Source: Smithella sp.
Lineage (GTDB): Bacteria > Desulfobacterota > Syntrophia > Syntrophales > Smithellaceae
DNA: 33,915 bases
Reading direction: 5' to 3'
NCBI GenBank assembly: GCA_012510495.1
Contig: JAAZHX010000157.1
Span: 1-33,915, forward strand
Shown piece by piece: positions 24,012 through 32,343 of the stretch. Positions within the stretch are counted from its first letter, which is position 1, and the number at the start of each line of letters is the position of its first letter. The translations under genes were made by a program, and so were the position numbers. Under the pieces are notes generated by a model that was not told the origin of the DNA, searched no databases, and worked only from the letters and a program-made list of their open reading frames with translations.

Positions 24012-25707
24012 AGCTGCTCCTTCCCGCGTCCGTCTCCGCGGCAGCCAGCATTTCACGGGCATGGTTCCTCGCGGTTTCGGTCACCTCCACCCCGCCCAGC
24101 ATCCGGCCGATTTCGTCTATTTTCTGCGCCTCATCTATTTTTTCCACAACCGTGAACGTCCGGCCGCCGGCAACCTGCTTGCGGACCCGCAAATGAGGGC
24201 CGCCAAAGCTGGCAATCTGCGGCAGGTGCGTGATGCAGATCACCTGATGATGAGCCGACAAGGTCTTCAGCTTGCGTCCGACAATCTCCGCGGTAGCGCC
24301 GCCAATGCCGGAATCGACTTCATCAAACACGACGGTGTCCACCGAACCGATCCGCGTCAGAACATTCTTCAGCGCCAGCACGATGCGCGACAACTCGCCG
24401 CCGGAAGCGATTTTATGGAGCGCTTTCGGCTCTTCCCCGACATTGGCCGTCAGATAAAACTCCAGATCATCGCCGCCCTTCGGGCCGTATGTGTTTTCGT
24501 CCGCCACGCAGCGTCGCAGGAATTTCACGGCAAAGGATGCGTGCGGCATGTTCAGATCGCGGATTTCCCGGTCCACCGCCCGCTCCAGGTTTCGTGCGGC
24601 CTGCATCCGCATCTCTGAAAGCTTCAGCGCCTTTTTTCGCAGATTTTCTGCCGCTTCGTCTTTTTCCTTCAGCCACTGCGCCAGCTCTTCCTCCACGCCG
24701 GAAACGCCCTGCAGATCATCTTCCATTTCCATTTTCCGTGCCAGAACAGACTCCAGCGTTCCCCCATGTTTGCGCTTAAGCCGGCCCAGCGCATCCTGCC
24801 GGTCATCGATCGCGGCCAGCCGTTCGGGGTCGAAAACCAGTTTCTGCCTGTAATCGCGCAGCGTCAGCGCCGCTTCCTGTAACAGGGCGAAGCTCCCTTC
24901 CACATCGGCCGGCCGGAGGTTCAATCCCGGATCGATCTTCTGAATTTCCCGGATCTGCGAAAGAGTTTCTTTAAGCTTTTCGCCGACACATCCGGATTCC
25001 CCGTACAGCAGCGCGTAAGCCCTGTTCGCCCATTCGGCAAGCTTCTGCGCGTTGGCCAGCACTTTCTTTTCATCGGCCAGCAGGACATCTTCACCCGCGA
25101 GAGGATTCAGGTCGTTGATTTCGGCAAGCTGAAACCGGATCCAATCGGCTTTTTCCGCGCGGTTGCGCAACAGATCTTCCAATTTCGCAATCCGGTTCCG
25201 GCACTGCTGATAACGGTCATAAACGGCCGTATATTCCTCGCGGGCGTCCAGAATGCCTCCAAAAGCGTCGAGGATATCGATGTGATTTTCCGCGCAGAGA
25301 ATCTCCTGATGTTCATGCTGCCCGCAGATATTGATCAGTGATTCGCTGATCGCGGCAAGATTCGCCAGCGTCGCCATCTGTCCGTTGATTTGCGCCTTGT
25401 TCTTGCCGGAGCGTGAAATGACCCTGCGGATCACGAGGTCGTCTGAAGCGGCAAATCCCATCCCCGTCAGCTTCTCCTTAAGCGTCCGGTTGTCCTGAAT
25501 ATCAAAGAGCGCTTCCACGGTTGCCGTGTCCGCTTGCGTCCGGATCATATCCGCCGCGGCCCGGTCGCCCAAAAGCAGGCTGACCGCGCCGATTAAAATG
25601 GACTTGCCCGCGCCGGTCTCTCCCGAAATCACATTCAGGCCCTCTTCAAACGAAACGTGCAGTTCGTCAATGATGGCAAAATTGGCAATGCTCAGATCAC
25701 GAAGCAT
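23986..25707 (-). CDS. recN: DNA repair ATPase RecN
   Basis: This 573-residue SMC-like protein has the Walker A motif GETGAGKS in LNVISGETGAGKSILIGAV (near residue 30), a long central coiled coil, the ABC signature IASGGELSRIVLALKNVL, Walker B VVFDEVDSGIGG, and CITHLPQIASFG. The length is normal. RecN acts early in recombinational repair of double-strand breaks. ATG 25707 lies inside the end of nadK (11-base overlap), so the two are translationally linked, an arrangement seen in many bacteria. Confidence 0.96.
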   Translation of the reverse strand: MLRDLSIANFAIIDELHVSFEEGLNVISGETGAGKSILIGAVSLLLGDRAAADMIRTQADTATVEALFDIQDNRTLKEKLTGMGFAASDDLVIRRVISRSGKNKAQINGQMATLANLAAISESLINICGQHEHQEILCAENHIDILDAFGGILDAREEYTAVYDRYQQCRNRIAKLEDLLRNRAEKADWIRFQLAEINDLNPLAGEDVLLADEKKVLANAQKLAEWANRAYALLYGESGCVGEKLKETLSQIREIQKIDPGLNLRPADVEGSFALLQEAALTLRDYRQKLVFDPERLAAIDDRQDALGRLKRKHGGTLESVLARKMEMEDDLQGVSGVEEELAQWLKEKDEAAENLRKKALKLSEMRMQAARNLERAVDREIRDLNMPHASFAVKFLRRCVADENTYGPKGGDDLEFYLTANVGEEPKALHKIASGGELSRIVLALKNVLTRIGSVDTVVFDEVDSGIGGATAEIVGRKLKTLSAHHQVICITHLPQIASFGGPHLRVRKQVAGGRTFTVVEKIDEAQKIDEIGRMLGGVEVTETARNHAREMLAAAETDAGRSSYAKKSAHQ

Positions 25708-26590
25708 TTTTTCTTTTCCCGGCGTTTGAAGGCGGACTGCCCCAGCCCAGTTTGGAACGGAGAATCTCCCCGTAACTGCGGTGCGGTGAAAGCACCAGTC
25801 TGGTGTAAAATTTTGATTTTCGTATGCTTATGACGTCGCCGGAACTGATCCGGTAGGATTCCTGTCCGTCCAGCGTCACGGTGGCGCCGCTTTCCTTGGA
25901 CCAGAGCTTGATGTGCAAATCGGAATGTTCGGGGAATATGATCGGCCGGTTGGTCAGCGTGTGGGGACAGATGGGATTGATGATGATCAGTTCTTTTCCG
26001 GGATAGACAATCGGACCGCCGGCGGAAAGCGAATAGGCCGTCGAACCCGTGGGAGTTGAAACGATCAGGCCGTCGGACTTGTAGGTTGTGAGATAATGGC
26101 CGCTCACGGACGTTTCCAGCTCGACAATGCGGGACAGATTGCCGCGGTTGATCACCACGTCGTTCAAAACGATGCCCGATGCGATGGCTTTGCTGCCCCG
26201 GCGGATTTTCACATCCAGCATCATCCGTTTTTCCGTCAGTAAATCACCCTTGAGAATCACTTCGAAAGCCGCGTAGGTCTCGTTGAGATTGACCTCCGTA
26301 AGATAGCCGAACGTCCCCAGGTTGATGCCGACGATGGGAACGGGTCGCCGCGCGACATTGCGGGCGGTGCGCAGCATCGTGCCGTCGCCGCCCAGCACGG
26401 CGATCAGATCCGCTTTGGCGGCCAGATCTTCCAGTTTGAATCCTCCGCTCCCGCCAACGGCGGCCGCGATATTGGCTTCCAGAGAAACCCGAATTCCCCT
26501 GGCTTCCAGCCACTCTTTCAACGCGCCGGTGAATCCGGCAACGTTTTCCTTCTCGATGTTGGCGACAATGCCGACTTTTTTTATTTTCAT
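25697..26590 (-). CDS. nadK: NAD kinase
   Basis: The enzyme has 297 residues and phosphorylates NAD to NADP. Motifs are AVLGGDGTMLRTAR (the GGDG ATP-binding site), VGINLGTFGYLTEV, VLNDVVINRG, and the conserved GLIVSTPTGSTAYSLSAGGP. ATG 26590 follows GGAG and starts the conserved domain; the frame remains open 47 codons upstream without similarity. It is the first gene of the nadK-recN-argA-mltA run and is divergent from rdgC. Confidence 0.95.
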   Translation of the reverse strand: MKIKKVGIVANIEKENVAGFTGALKEWLEARGIRVSLEANIAAAVGGSGGFKLEDLAAKADLIAVLGGDGTMLRTARNVARRPVPIVGINLGTFGYLTEVNLNETYAAFEVILKGDLLTEKRMMLDVKIRRGSKAIASGIVLNDVVINRGNLSRIVELETSVSGHYLTTYKSDGLIVSTPTGSTAYSLSAGGPIVYPGKELIIINPICPHTLTNRPIIFPEHSDLHIKLWSKESGATVTLDGQESYRISSGDVISIRKSKFYTRLVLSPHRSYGEILRSKLGWGSPPSNAGKRKNAS

Positions 26591-26824
26591 GGCGCAGGCT
26601 CCAAAAAGACGAAGTTTCGTAACATAAAAACAGGCTGTTGTCCATGCATAATTTTTCGGACGGCAAATGCAAGTTCTTTGATTTATAAGGATATTTATGG
26701 AGCGATATGTCTTGACAGGATAGTGTTCCATAAGGTAGGGTGCGCGGCACCCGGCGGGGTTAAAACCGGCGGGGCGTCAGAAAATCATGCCGGCAATGAC
26801 CTTGGCCTTTTGGGAGTTGAGCAT

Positions 26825-27907
26825 ATGGGGTTGATCAGGGGCGCTTTTACATTCATGCAGTTTTCTGTGGACGGCAAACTGCCGCAGGCCTTTACAACAT
26901 TTGTCCACAGCAGGATTCGGGCCAACGCCTTTCGGGAGGAGCGCAATTCCAACGAAGAAAAAAGGATGGGCTGGGTATCGGCGATGGACGTTCTGGACGC
27001 CGATTTTGAAAAAACGCATTACGCGCTGGGCGATTACCTGATATTTTCCCTGCGCATCGACCGCAAACTGATCCCGCCGCAATTGATGAAAGTCCGCCTG
27101 ATGGAAGAGCAGCGGCGGTTCCTGTCCGAACGTCAACAAACCCGAATCGGCAAGGCCATGAATGAAGGGCTCAAAGAAAAGGTCCGGCTGGAGATCATGG
27201 CCAAAAGCGATCCCGTGCCTTCTTTTTACGACGTCCTGTGGGCCGTGGGGCAAAACAAGGTTTATTTTTCCTCCCTGTCCGACAAGATCGCGGATGATTT
27301 TGTCGATTTATTCAAAAAAACTTTTTCGCTGGGATTGAAGCGAATGATCCCCCATGAACATCCGCTGGCGCTGCAACACAAAGAAAAGGGCGACGCCTCC
27401 GCGGAAGATTTTCCCCTCATCGGACGGGAATTTCTCACCTGGTTGTGGTTCAAATCCGAAGAAAGAAACGGCGCCATCGCCCTGACCAAAACGGACGAGG
27501 TGCAGTTACGCCTGCTCAAGCGGATCGCCCTGGAAGCGGGCGAGGGAGAATACTCGCAGGGGGTGGTCTGCTCCGGTCTGCATGCCGAACTCAAGGAAGG
27601 CAAGGAGGCCATCCGCCAGGGGAAAAAAGTGAAAGAAGCGGGGATTTTGCTCCATCGCGACCGGGACGAATGGGAATTCCATTTCAAAGCCGACACCTTT
27701 TATTTCCAGTCGCTCAGGATGCCCGCCGCGGACCCGCCCGAAACGCAGGAAGACGCGGAAGGAATGCTTCTGGAGCGCATCTATCGCATTGAAAACGCGG
27801 TCAGGACCATCGACCAGCTTTATGAATCTTTTCTGACGATTCGCTTCTCCCCGGAGTGGGCGAAAAACGAAAAACCGCGCTTGGCCATGTGGCTGAAGAA
27901 GGAATAG
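26825..27907 (+). CDS. rdgC: RdgC-like recombination-associated protein (divergent)
   Basis: The protein has 360 residues. The layout resembles RdgC: MGLIRGAFTFMQFSV at the start, RMGWVSAMD near residue 50 (E. coli has KMGWVPPMG), a GDYLIFSLRIDRKLIPPQLMK segment, then LKEKVRLEIMAKSDPVPSFY and a later ERIYRIENAVRTIDQLYESF helix. RdgC forms a DNA-encircling ring that restrains RecA. It is best known from beta- and gammaproteobacteria, and this version is longer and diverged. ATG 26825 has GGGAG upstream; the frame is open earlier but unconserved. A possible promoter (TTGACA at 26712 with TAGGGT 18 bases on) lies in the divergent gap with nadK. The family assignment is likely, not certain. Confidence 0.72.
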   Translation: MGLIRGAFTFMQFSVDGKLPQAFTTFVHSRIRANAFREERNSNEEKRMGWVSAMDVLDADFEKTHYALGDYLIFSLRIDRKLIPPQLMKVRLMEEQRRFLSERQQTRIGKAMNEGLKEKVRLEIMAKSDPVPSFYDVLWAVGQNKVYFSSLSDKIADDFVDLFKKTFSLGLKRMIPHEHPLALQHKEKGDASAEDFPLIGREFLTWLWFKSEERNGAIALTKTDEVQLRLLKRIALEAGEGEYSQGVVCSGLHAELKEGKEAIRQGKKVKEAGILLHRDRDEWEFHFKADTFYFQSLRMPAADPPETQEDAEGMLLERIYRIENAVRTIDQLYESFLTIRFSPEWAKNEKPRLAMWLKKE

Positions 27908-27983
27908 CTCGTAGCATCGTAGTTCATAGCTGATAGATCATGAATCATTGTCATCAAAATGAGGAGAGCTGGAATGGTGGATG

Positions 27984-28011
27984 GTAGGGAACGGTCGCGA
28001 CTGTTCCCTAC
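27984..28011. repeat. Near-perfect 28-base palindrome, copy 1
   Basis: GTAGGGAACGGTCGCGA and its near-complement form a 28-base palindrome with one mismatched pair, in the 245-base gap after rdgC. A 24-base form of the same core is at 32506-32529. Short repeats of the type TCACTCATCACTCATCAC follow at 28018-28040. No gene is visible in this gap; the promoter of the next gene is at its right end. Confidence 0.75.
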
Positions 28012-28065
28012 ATATTATCACTCATCACTCATCACTCATTGCATATTGCTTTCTGCAAAAATCAC

Positions 28066-28093
28066 TTTACAAATAAGATTAAATCGTTAGAAT
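28066..28093 (+). promoter_or_regulatory. Predicted sigma70 promoter of the tandem small genes
   Basis: TTTACA (28066-28071) and TAGAAT (28088-28093) are separated by 16 bases and each matches the consensus at five of six positions. The first start codon is 60 bases downstream. Confidence 0.6.
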
Positions 28094-28152
28094 AGAATCT
28101 CATTTCAATTCTGGGACAGATAAAATCATTCCAAAGAGGAGGTGAAGCGTCG

Positions 28153-28446
28153 ATGGAACAAAAGCAGATCGTAAGACAAATGATCGAACTCAACAAAAAA
28201 GCGTTTGACAACAGTTTCAGCGCGATGTCGGAGCTGCAGGACCAGACGGGAAAGCTGATGTTGAATTTTCTGGAGAAAGCGGACTGGTTTCCGGAAGAAG
28301 GCAAAAATGCCCTGCAGGACTGGATTGCAAACTACAAGAAAAGCTGGAATGATTTCAAAGCTGCCGCGGATGACGGCTACCGGAAAGTCACCGAATTTTT
28401 CGAACAGGCGGAAAAACCGCAGACGCCCGCGAAAAAGAAAAAATGA
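28153..28446 (+). CDS. Small phasin-like helical protein, first of a tandem pair
   Basis: The protein has 97 residues, nearly all predicted helical: MEQKQIVRQMIELNKKAFDN, then LQDQTGKLMLNFLEKADWFP, and a Lys-rich tail (AKKKK). It is a clear paralogue of the next gene: both share the pattern KQI.(R/K)QMI..NK.AFDN.F.AM..LQ(D/E)QT, FPEEGK, and a DD-containing end. The amphipathic helical character and the FDN...LQ pattern recall phasins, which coat polyhydroxyalkanoate granules, but the match is to style only. An AGAGGAGGTGA ribosome site implies strong translation. No signal peptide is present. Confidence 0.75.
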   Translation: MEQKQIVRQMIELNKKAFDNSFSAMSELQDQTGKLMLNFLEKADWFPEEGKNALQDWIANYKKSWNDFKAAADDGYRKVTEFFEQAEKPQTPAKKKK

Positions 28447-28468
28447 AAATTTGAACAAGGAGGCTGCC

Positions 28469-28732
28469 ATGGATCCGAAGCAAATCGCCAAACAGATGAT
28501 TGTTTTCAATAAAACAGCCTTTGACAACAATTTCCGCGCCATGCAGGCGCTGCAGGAACAAACGGAAAGGCTGGTCGGAAAATTCTGGGAAAAATCGCCG
28601 ATGTTTCCGGAAGAAGGAAAAAGGGCGATCTCCGAGTGGGTGTCCGCCTATAAAAAAGGCTGCGACGACTTTAAAAGACTCGTGGACGATAACTTTAAAA
28701 AAGTGGAAGACTTTTTTAAGGAAACCAAGTAG
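28469..28732 (+). CDS. Small phasin-like helical protein, second of a tandem pair
   Basis: The protein has 87 residues: MDPKQIAKQMIVFNKTAFDN, MQALQEQTERLVGKFWEKSP, MFPEEGKRAISEWVSAYKKG and a DDNFKKVEDFFKETK end. ATG 28469 is chosen because AAGGAGG lies six bases before it; the reading frame is open further upstream through the first gene without similarity. It follows the first copy by 22 bases and lacks the Lys-rich tail. The pair probably arose by duplication and may form hetero-oligomers. The function is not known to me; a granule-surface (phasin) role is a guess. Confidence 0.75.
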   Translation: MDPKQIAKQMIVFNKTAFDNNFRAMQALQEQTERLVGKFWEKSPMFPEEGKRAISEWVSAYKKGCDDFKRLVDDNFKKVEDFFKETK

Positions 28733-28768
28733 TCCCCCTGCGGCAGGTCAGTTTTCTCCGAGGCATTC

Positions 28769-30361
28769 ATGGATTATTCTCCCATTATCGAACAGATGAC
28801 CCGTCCCCATTTTTATCCGCACCGGCCCCAAAAGGTTGAAACGGTGCAGACGCACATTTCGTACGTCTTCATCGCCGGCGACTACGTGTATAAAGTCAAA
28901 AAGCCGGTCAATTTCGGATTCCTCGACTTCACAACGCTCGACCTGCGAAAATTTTACTGCGAAGAAGAACTGCGGCTGAACAGGCGCCTGGCGCCCAGTA
29001 TTTATCTGGCCGTCGTGCCCATCGGGCACGACGATGCAGGAAAGCTGACGCTCGGCGGGTCGTCGGACATCGTGGAATACGCCGTGTTCATGAAAAAGCT
29101 GCCCCTGGACCGAATGCTCAAAATTTTGCTTGCCCGGGGACAGGCCGACGCAGGCGTCATGGACGCCGTGGCCGAAAAAATTGCCCGGTTCCATCAGGAG
29201 GCTCAGACGGGCGGCCGCATCGACGAGATGGGCACCCCCTCGGTAATCCTTCACAACCATGAAGAAAACTTCGCGCAAACCGAAAAGTACATCGGTGTCA
29301 CCATCCCCGCTTTTCAACATACCTTTCTTAAAGCGTATGCGGAACAATTTATCGCCTCCAACACCGACCTGCTGCAAAGACGCGTCGCGGAGCATAAAAT
29401 CCGGGACTGCCACGGCGATTTGCATCTGGAGCACATCTGCGTGGCCGACGAAATTATTGTTTTTGACTGTATCGAATTCAACGAACGATTCCGTTTCGCG
29501 GATGTGGCGGCCGAAGTCGCCTTCCTGACCATGGACCTGGATTACAACGGCTATTTTGGCCAGTCTGCGGATTTCGCGAACGCGTACCTGAAATACTCCC
29601 GCGACGAAGACCTGCGCGCGCTTTTGAATTTTTATCGCTGCTACTACGCCTTCGTCCGCGGTAAAGTCACGAGCTTCCGCCTGGATCAGAAAGAGATGCC
29701 GCAAGCCGAACGCGCCGGGATCCGCCGCGTCGCCTCAAAATACTTCGACCTTGCCTGCGCCTACGCGTCGCGACTGGAAAAACCGGCTCTGATTATGACC
29801 GCGGGGCTGATCGGTTCAGGCAAGAGCTACCAGGCGCGCAGCCTGGCGGAGCGGCTCGGCGCGGAAGTGATCCGCACGGACGTCCTGCGCAAGGAGCTTC
29901 TGCAGATTGCCCCCACCGAAAAGCATCATGAATCTTTCGGCCAGGGCATCTATTCCGGCGACATTTCCCGCAGGACCTACGAAAAAGCCGTTGAGCTGGC
30001 CGCCGAAAAAATCGGGCGGGGCATCCCGGTGATTCTTGACGCCTCCTTCCGATGCCGCGCCGACCGGACGATGGCTGCGGATATGGCGCGGAGACTCGGG
30101 ATTCCGTTTTATGTGGTGGAATGCGCCTGCCCCGATGACGTGGTGAAAATCCGCCTGGAAAAAAGAATGCTGGATCCGGACAACCCTTCCGACGGCCGCT
30201 GGGAAATCCTGCAGGAGCAGAAAAAACAATACGAAGCCGTCACGGAAATTCCCGAAAGCCGCCTCTTTCAAATCGACACATCGGACAACCCGGAAAGTAT
30301 GCGGCGGAAAATTGTTTCCTCCATCAAGCTGGCGGAACTGCACGGCATGTCGTCCAAATAG
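28769..30361 (+). CDS. Fusion of aminoglycoside-phosphotransferase-like kinase and P-loop kinase
   Basis: The protein has 530 residues in two halves. The N-terminal half (1-340) is an APH-type kinase fold: YVYKVKKPVNFGFLDF (ATP-binding Lys), IRDCHGDLHLEHICV (catalytic loop with Asp) and VFDCIEFNERFRFADVAAEV (metal Asp). The C-terminal half starts with MTAGLIGSGKSYQARSLAER near 343 (Walker A), RTDVLRKEL, ILDASFRCRADRTMAADMAR and EKRMLDPDNPSDGRWE; it resembles the COG0645/zeta-like predicted kinases. This two-domain family is widespread and not experimentally defined as far as I know; resistance should not be assumed. It starts 36 bases after the second phasin-like gene and may be co-transcribed. 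Confidence 0.88.
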   Translation: MDYSPIIEQMTRPHFYPHRPQKVETVQTHISYVFIAGDYVYKVKKPVNFGFLDFTTLDLRKFYCEEELRLNRRLAPSIYLAVVPIGHDDAGKLTLGGSSDIVEYAVFMKKLPLDRMLKILLARGQADAGVMDAVAEKIARFHQEAQTGGRIDEMGTPSVILHNHEENFAQTEKYIGVTIPAFQHTFLKAYAEQFIASNTDLLQRRVAEHKIRDCHGDLHLEHICVADEIIVFDCIEFNERFRFADVAAEVAFLTMDLDYNGYFGQSADFANAYLKYSRDEDLRALLNFYRCYYAFVRGKVTSFRLDQKEMPQAERAGIRRVASKYFDLACAYASRLEKPALIMTAGLIGSGKSYQARSLAERLGAEVIRTDVLRKELLQIAPTEKHHESFGQGIYSGDISRRTYEKAVELAAEKIGRGIPVILDASFRCRADRTMAADMARRLGIPFYVVECACPDDVVKIRLEKRMLDPDNPSDGRWEILQEQKKQYEAVTEIPESRLFQIDTSDNPESMRRKIVSSIKLAELHGMSSK

Positions 30362-30447
30362 CCTTTTTGCCTGCCCTTGCGTTCCGGTAAACAGGTATTT
30401 TAGTCATTTTTTAGGAGGGGCAGGGTTTTAGCCCTGATTGCGGAAAA

Positions 30448-30699
30448 ATGGAATTTAGGGTTTCAAATCACGCAAAAGAGGAAATGGTTCGCCGCTCCAT
30501 ATCGGAGCAGCATCTTATCACGGTAATGAACACCCCCCCCCAGCAGATTGTCTCAACGCGAGGGGATTTGAAAGCGTATCAATCCATAGTCGATTTCGGC
30601 AATGGCAAAATGTTCTTGATTCGGGTAATCGTTAATGACAATGTGGAACCGGCGGTAGTGGTAACGGTATATATAACCAGCAAAATTGCAAAATATTGA
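30448..30699 (+). CDS. DUF4258-type small protein, possible toxin-like partner
   Basis: The protein has 83 residues: FRVSNHAKEEMVRRSISEQH, then QQIVSTRGDLKAYQSIVDFG and MFLIRVIVNDN. The His-Ala-xxx-Met-xxRxI start is typical of DUF4258, which often lies beside a DUF2283 gene in a toxin-antitoxin-like pair. The gene contains a run of nine C (30533-30541) coding Thr-Pro-Pro. Its TGA stop is followed at once by a second TGA and lies within the left end of repeat copy 2, so the last codons may have been altered by that insertion. The ribosome site is weak (GGAAAA). Confidence 0.78.
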   Translation: MEFRVSNHAKEEMVRRSISEQHLITVMNTPPQQIVSTRGDLKAYQSIVDFGNGKMFLIRVIVNDNVEPAVVVTVYITSKIAKY

Positions 30700-30855
30700 T
30701 GAACTCGTAAAAAGTAACCCAAACCGTCACCCCGGCGAATACCCTAAAGGGCACGAGTGCCGGGGTCCATAACCAACTGTAATTACTGGATACCGGCTTT
30801 CGCCGGTAAGACTAAAAGAGACCGAAATTGACTTTTTACGAGGACATCAAATATT
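30692..30855. repeat. Interspersed MITE-like repeat, copy 2
   Basis: The left end AATATTGATGAACTCGTAAA and the complement of the right end AATATTTGATGTCCTCGTAA match over about 24 bases. The inner arms are CACCCCGGCGAA/TACCGGCTTTCGCCGG type around ATTACTGGAT. It lies exactly between the DUF4258 and DUF2283 genes. Confidence 0.82.
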
Positions 30856-30865
30856 GGAGGATATC

Positions 30866-31063
30866 ATGAAAGTATTTTATGATCCGGCAGTAGATGTTCT
30901 TCGCATTATCTTCAGCAACAGCGCCGTTGAGGAGAGTGACGAGGACAAACCGGGCGTCATCATAGATTATGACGTTGAAGGGAATATCGTAGGTCTTGAG
31001 GTGCTGGAAGCATCCCGTCGCATTGAGAACCCCCGTGCTCTGGAATATGCAGTTGCTGGCTAA
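30866..31063 (+). CDS. DUF2283 small protein, possible antitoxin-like partner
   Basis: This 65-residue acidic protein reads MKVFYDPAVDVLRIIFSNSA, then GVIIDYDVEGNIVGLEVLEA, the standard DUF2283 pattern (xYDxxxDxLYI, DYDxxGNIVGIEIL). It commonly follows a DUF4258 gene. ATG 30866 has GGAGG five bases upstream. The repeat element separates it from its partner by 166 bases, so any former translational coupling is lost; the repeat could carry a promoter or stop read-through. Confidence 0.85.
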   Translation: MKVFYDPAVDVLRIIFSNSAVEESDEDKPGVIIDYDVEGNIVGLEVLEASRRIENPRALEYAVAG

Positions 31064-31180
31064 TACCAACATGAACCGGAAACAAACACAATACGTTAAG
31101 ATTCCTCATCTTACGGCACAGCGCCTTTCGCCGGGGTGACGGCTTGAAGAATTTTTACGGCAGCGTCAAAATGGGAGGGT

Positions 31181-31963
31181 TCAGGAGTTTGTGGGTTCTT
31201 TCTCTTTGACCTTGTTTTTTTCTTTTTCTTCTTTCTTTTTGGCCTTGGCTTTCTCTTTTTCCTCTGTCAACTTCTGCTTTTGCTCTTCTTTGGCGAGACG
31301 CTCTCTGGTTTCCGCGATGTAGGCCTCCACTTTCAGGTCCAGCCCCACACCGGCGTAATCGCGGGCGATCCCCTCAAAACGCTTCAGCGCGGCATTGTAT
31401 TTCTTGTTCTTGAAATAAAAGTTGCCGATGTAAAACTCGTGTTCGGCCAGCTTCAATTTGCACTCCCGGACCATCTTTTCAGCCAGAATCGAAAATTTGC
31501 TCTGCGGATAGCGGGCAATCAGCCTCTCGAACTCCCGGCGGGCCTTGATGGTTTCCGTCTGGTCGCGGTCAATCGCGCCGATCTGCACGTAGTGGCACAT
31601 CCCGGTCTGGTAAAACGCGTAGGGAACGTTTTCATTGGTCGGATACAGAGACGTGAAGTCGCGGTAGGCCAGCTCCGCCTCGCCGTAATCCTTATCGCTG
31701 TAAAAAGAATCCGCGATTCCCAGTTCGGCCATGATCGCGAGATTGTGCAGCGGATATTGTTCTTTGAGCCGGGTATAGTATTCCCTGGCATTTTTGTAAG
31801 AACCGTTCTGATATTCGGTCGTGCCCCGCGAATACAGCCCTTCGGGGGTTGACCGGACCGGATCGCTCTTTACAAAAAACGACTTGATGGTCGCCATGTT
31901 AAAAGAGCAGCCGTTACAGATCAAGAGCAAGACAAGGATGACGCTCGCATGTTTTAGTTTCAC
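31181..31963 (-). CDS. bamD: Outer-membrane assembly lipoprotein BamD
   Basis: The protein has 260 residues with a signal peptide and lipobox (LICNGC, Cys near 19). TPR-like repeats follow: PEGLYSRGTTEYQNGSYKNA, GEAELAYRDFTSLYPTNENV, YAFYQTGMCHYVQI, RREFERLIARYPQSKF, HEFYIGNFYFKNKKYNAALK. This matches BamD/YfiO of the beta-barrel assembly machine. The last 45 residues are almost only Lys and Glu, longer than usual. The start is GTG 31963 with a weak ribosome site. It is 50 bases downstream of trxA on the same strand and may share its transcript. Confidence 0.92.
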   Translation of the reverse strand: MKLKHASVILVLLLICNGCSFNMATIKSFFVKSDPVRSTPEGLYSRGTTEYQNGSYKNAREYYTRLKEQYPLHNLAIMAELGIADSFYSDKDYGEAELAYRDFTSLYPTNENVPYAFYQTGMCHYVQIGAIDRDQTETIKARREFERLIARYPQSKFSILAEKMVRECKLKLAEHEFYIGNFYFKNKKYNAALKRFEGIARDYAGVGLDLKVEAYIAETRERLAKEEQKQKLTEEKEKAKAKKKEEKEKNKVKEKEPTNS

Positions 31964-32013
31964 CAGGATACCCGTTCCATCGGAATTGAATGTTTTGTAT
32001 TTGCCGAAAACCT

Positions 32014-32343
32014 CTACAGGCTTTTCTTCACAAACTCTTCGATTTTTTCCTTCGGCGTCATACCGACCAGCGTGTCCAGCACCTTCCCGTCCTTGAACAG
32101 GATCAGAGTCGGAATGCTGCGAACGCCGAAGGCGACGGCCGATTTCTGGCTTTCATCCACATTCAGCTTCATAACCTTGACCCGGTCCGCATATAAGCCT
32201 GCGATTTCTTCCACGAGAGGACCGATGGCCTTGCACGGTCCGCACCAGGGCGCCCAGAAATCAATGAGGACCGGCTTGTCGCTTTTCAGGACTTCCTGTT
32301 CGAAATTTGCATCCGTCGCCACACCCAGAAATTGGCCGCTCAT
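32014..32343 (-). CDS. trxA: Thioredoxin
   Basis: The 109-residue protein has the active site FWAPWCGPCKA, a VKVMKLNVDESQ segment, and the cis-Pro loop VRSIPTLILFKDG, with standard length. It reduces protein disulfides in the cytoplasm. ATG 32343 follows a perfect AAGGAGGTG site; the 13 codons before it in the open frame are not part of the protein. Upstream on this strand TTGACT followed by ATATAAC could be a promoter, but the spacing is long. Confidence 0.95.
   Translation of the reverse strand: MSGQFLGVATDANFEQEVLKSDKPVLIDFWAPWCGPCKAIGPLVEEIAGLYADRVKVMKLNVDESQKSAVAFGVRSIPTLILFKDGKVLDTLVGMTPKEKIEEFVKKSL

Noticed and set aside
27984-28011. Rho-independent terminator after rdgC
   Set aside because: The stem is GC-rich and symmetrical but no T run follows on either strand, and the same palindrome occurs elsewhere as a repeat.
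28769-30361. Aminoglycoside resistance gene
   Set aside because: Only the kinase fold is shared with APH enzymes; the fusion with a P-loop kinase is a separate, uncharacterised family.
31064-31180. Fourth copy of the MITE-like repeat
   Set aside because: Only CTTTCGCCGGGGTGACGG and ATTTTTACGG resemble the right half; no left half or paired ends can be found, so at most it is a remnant.
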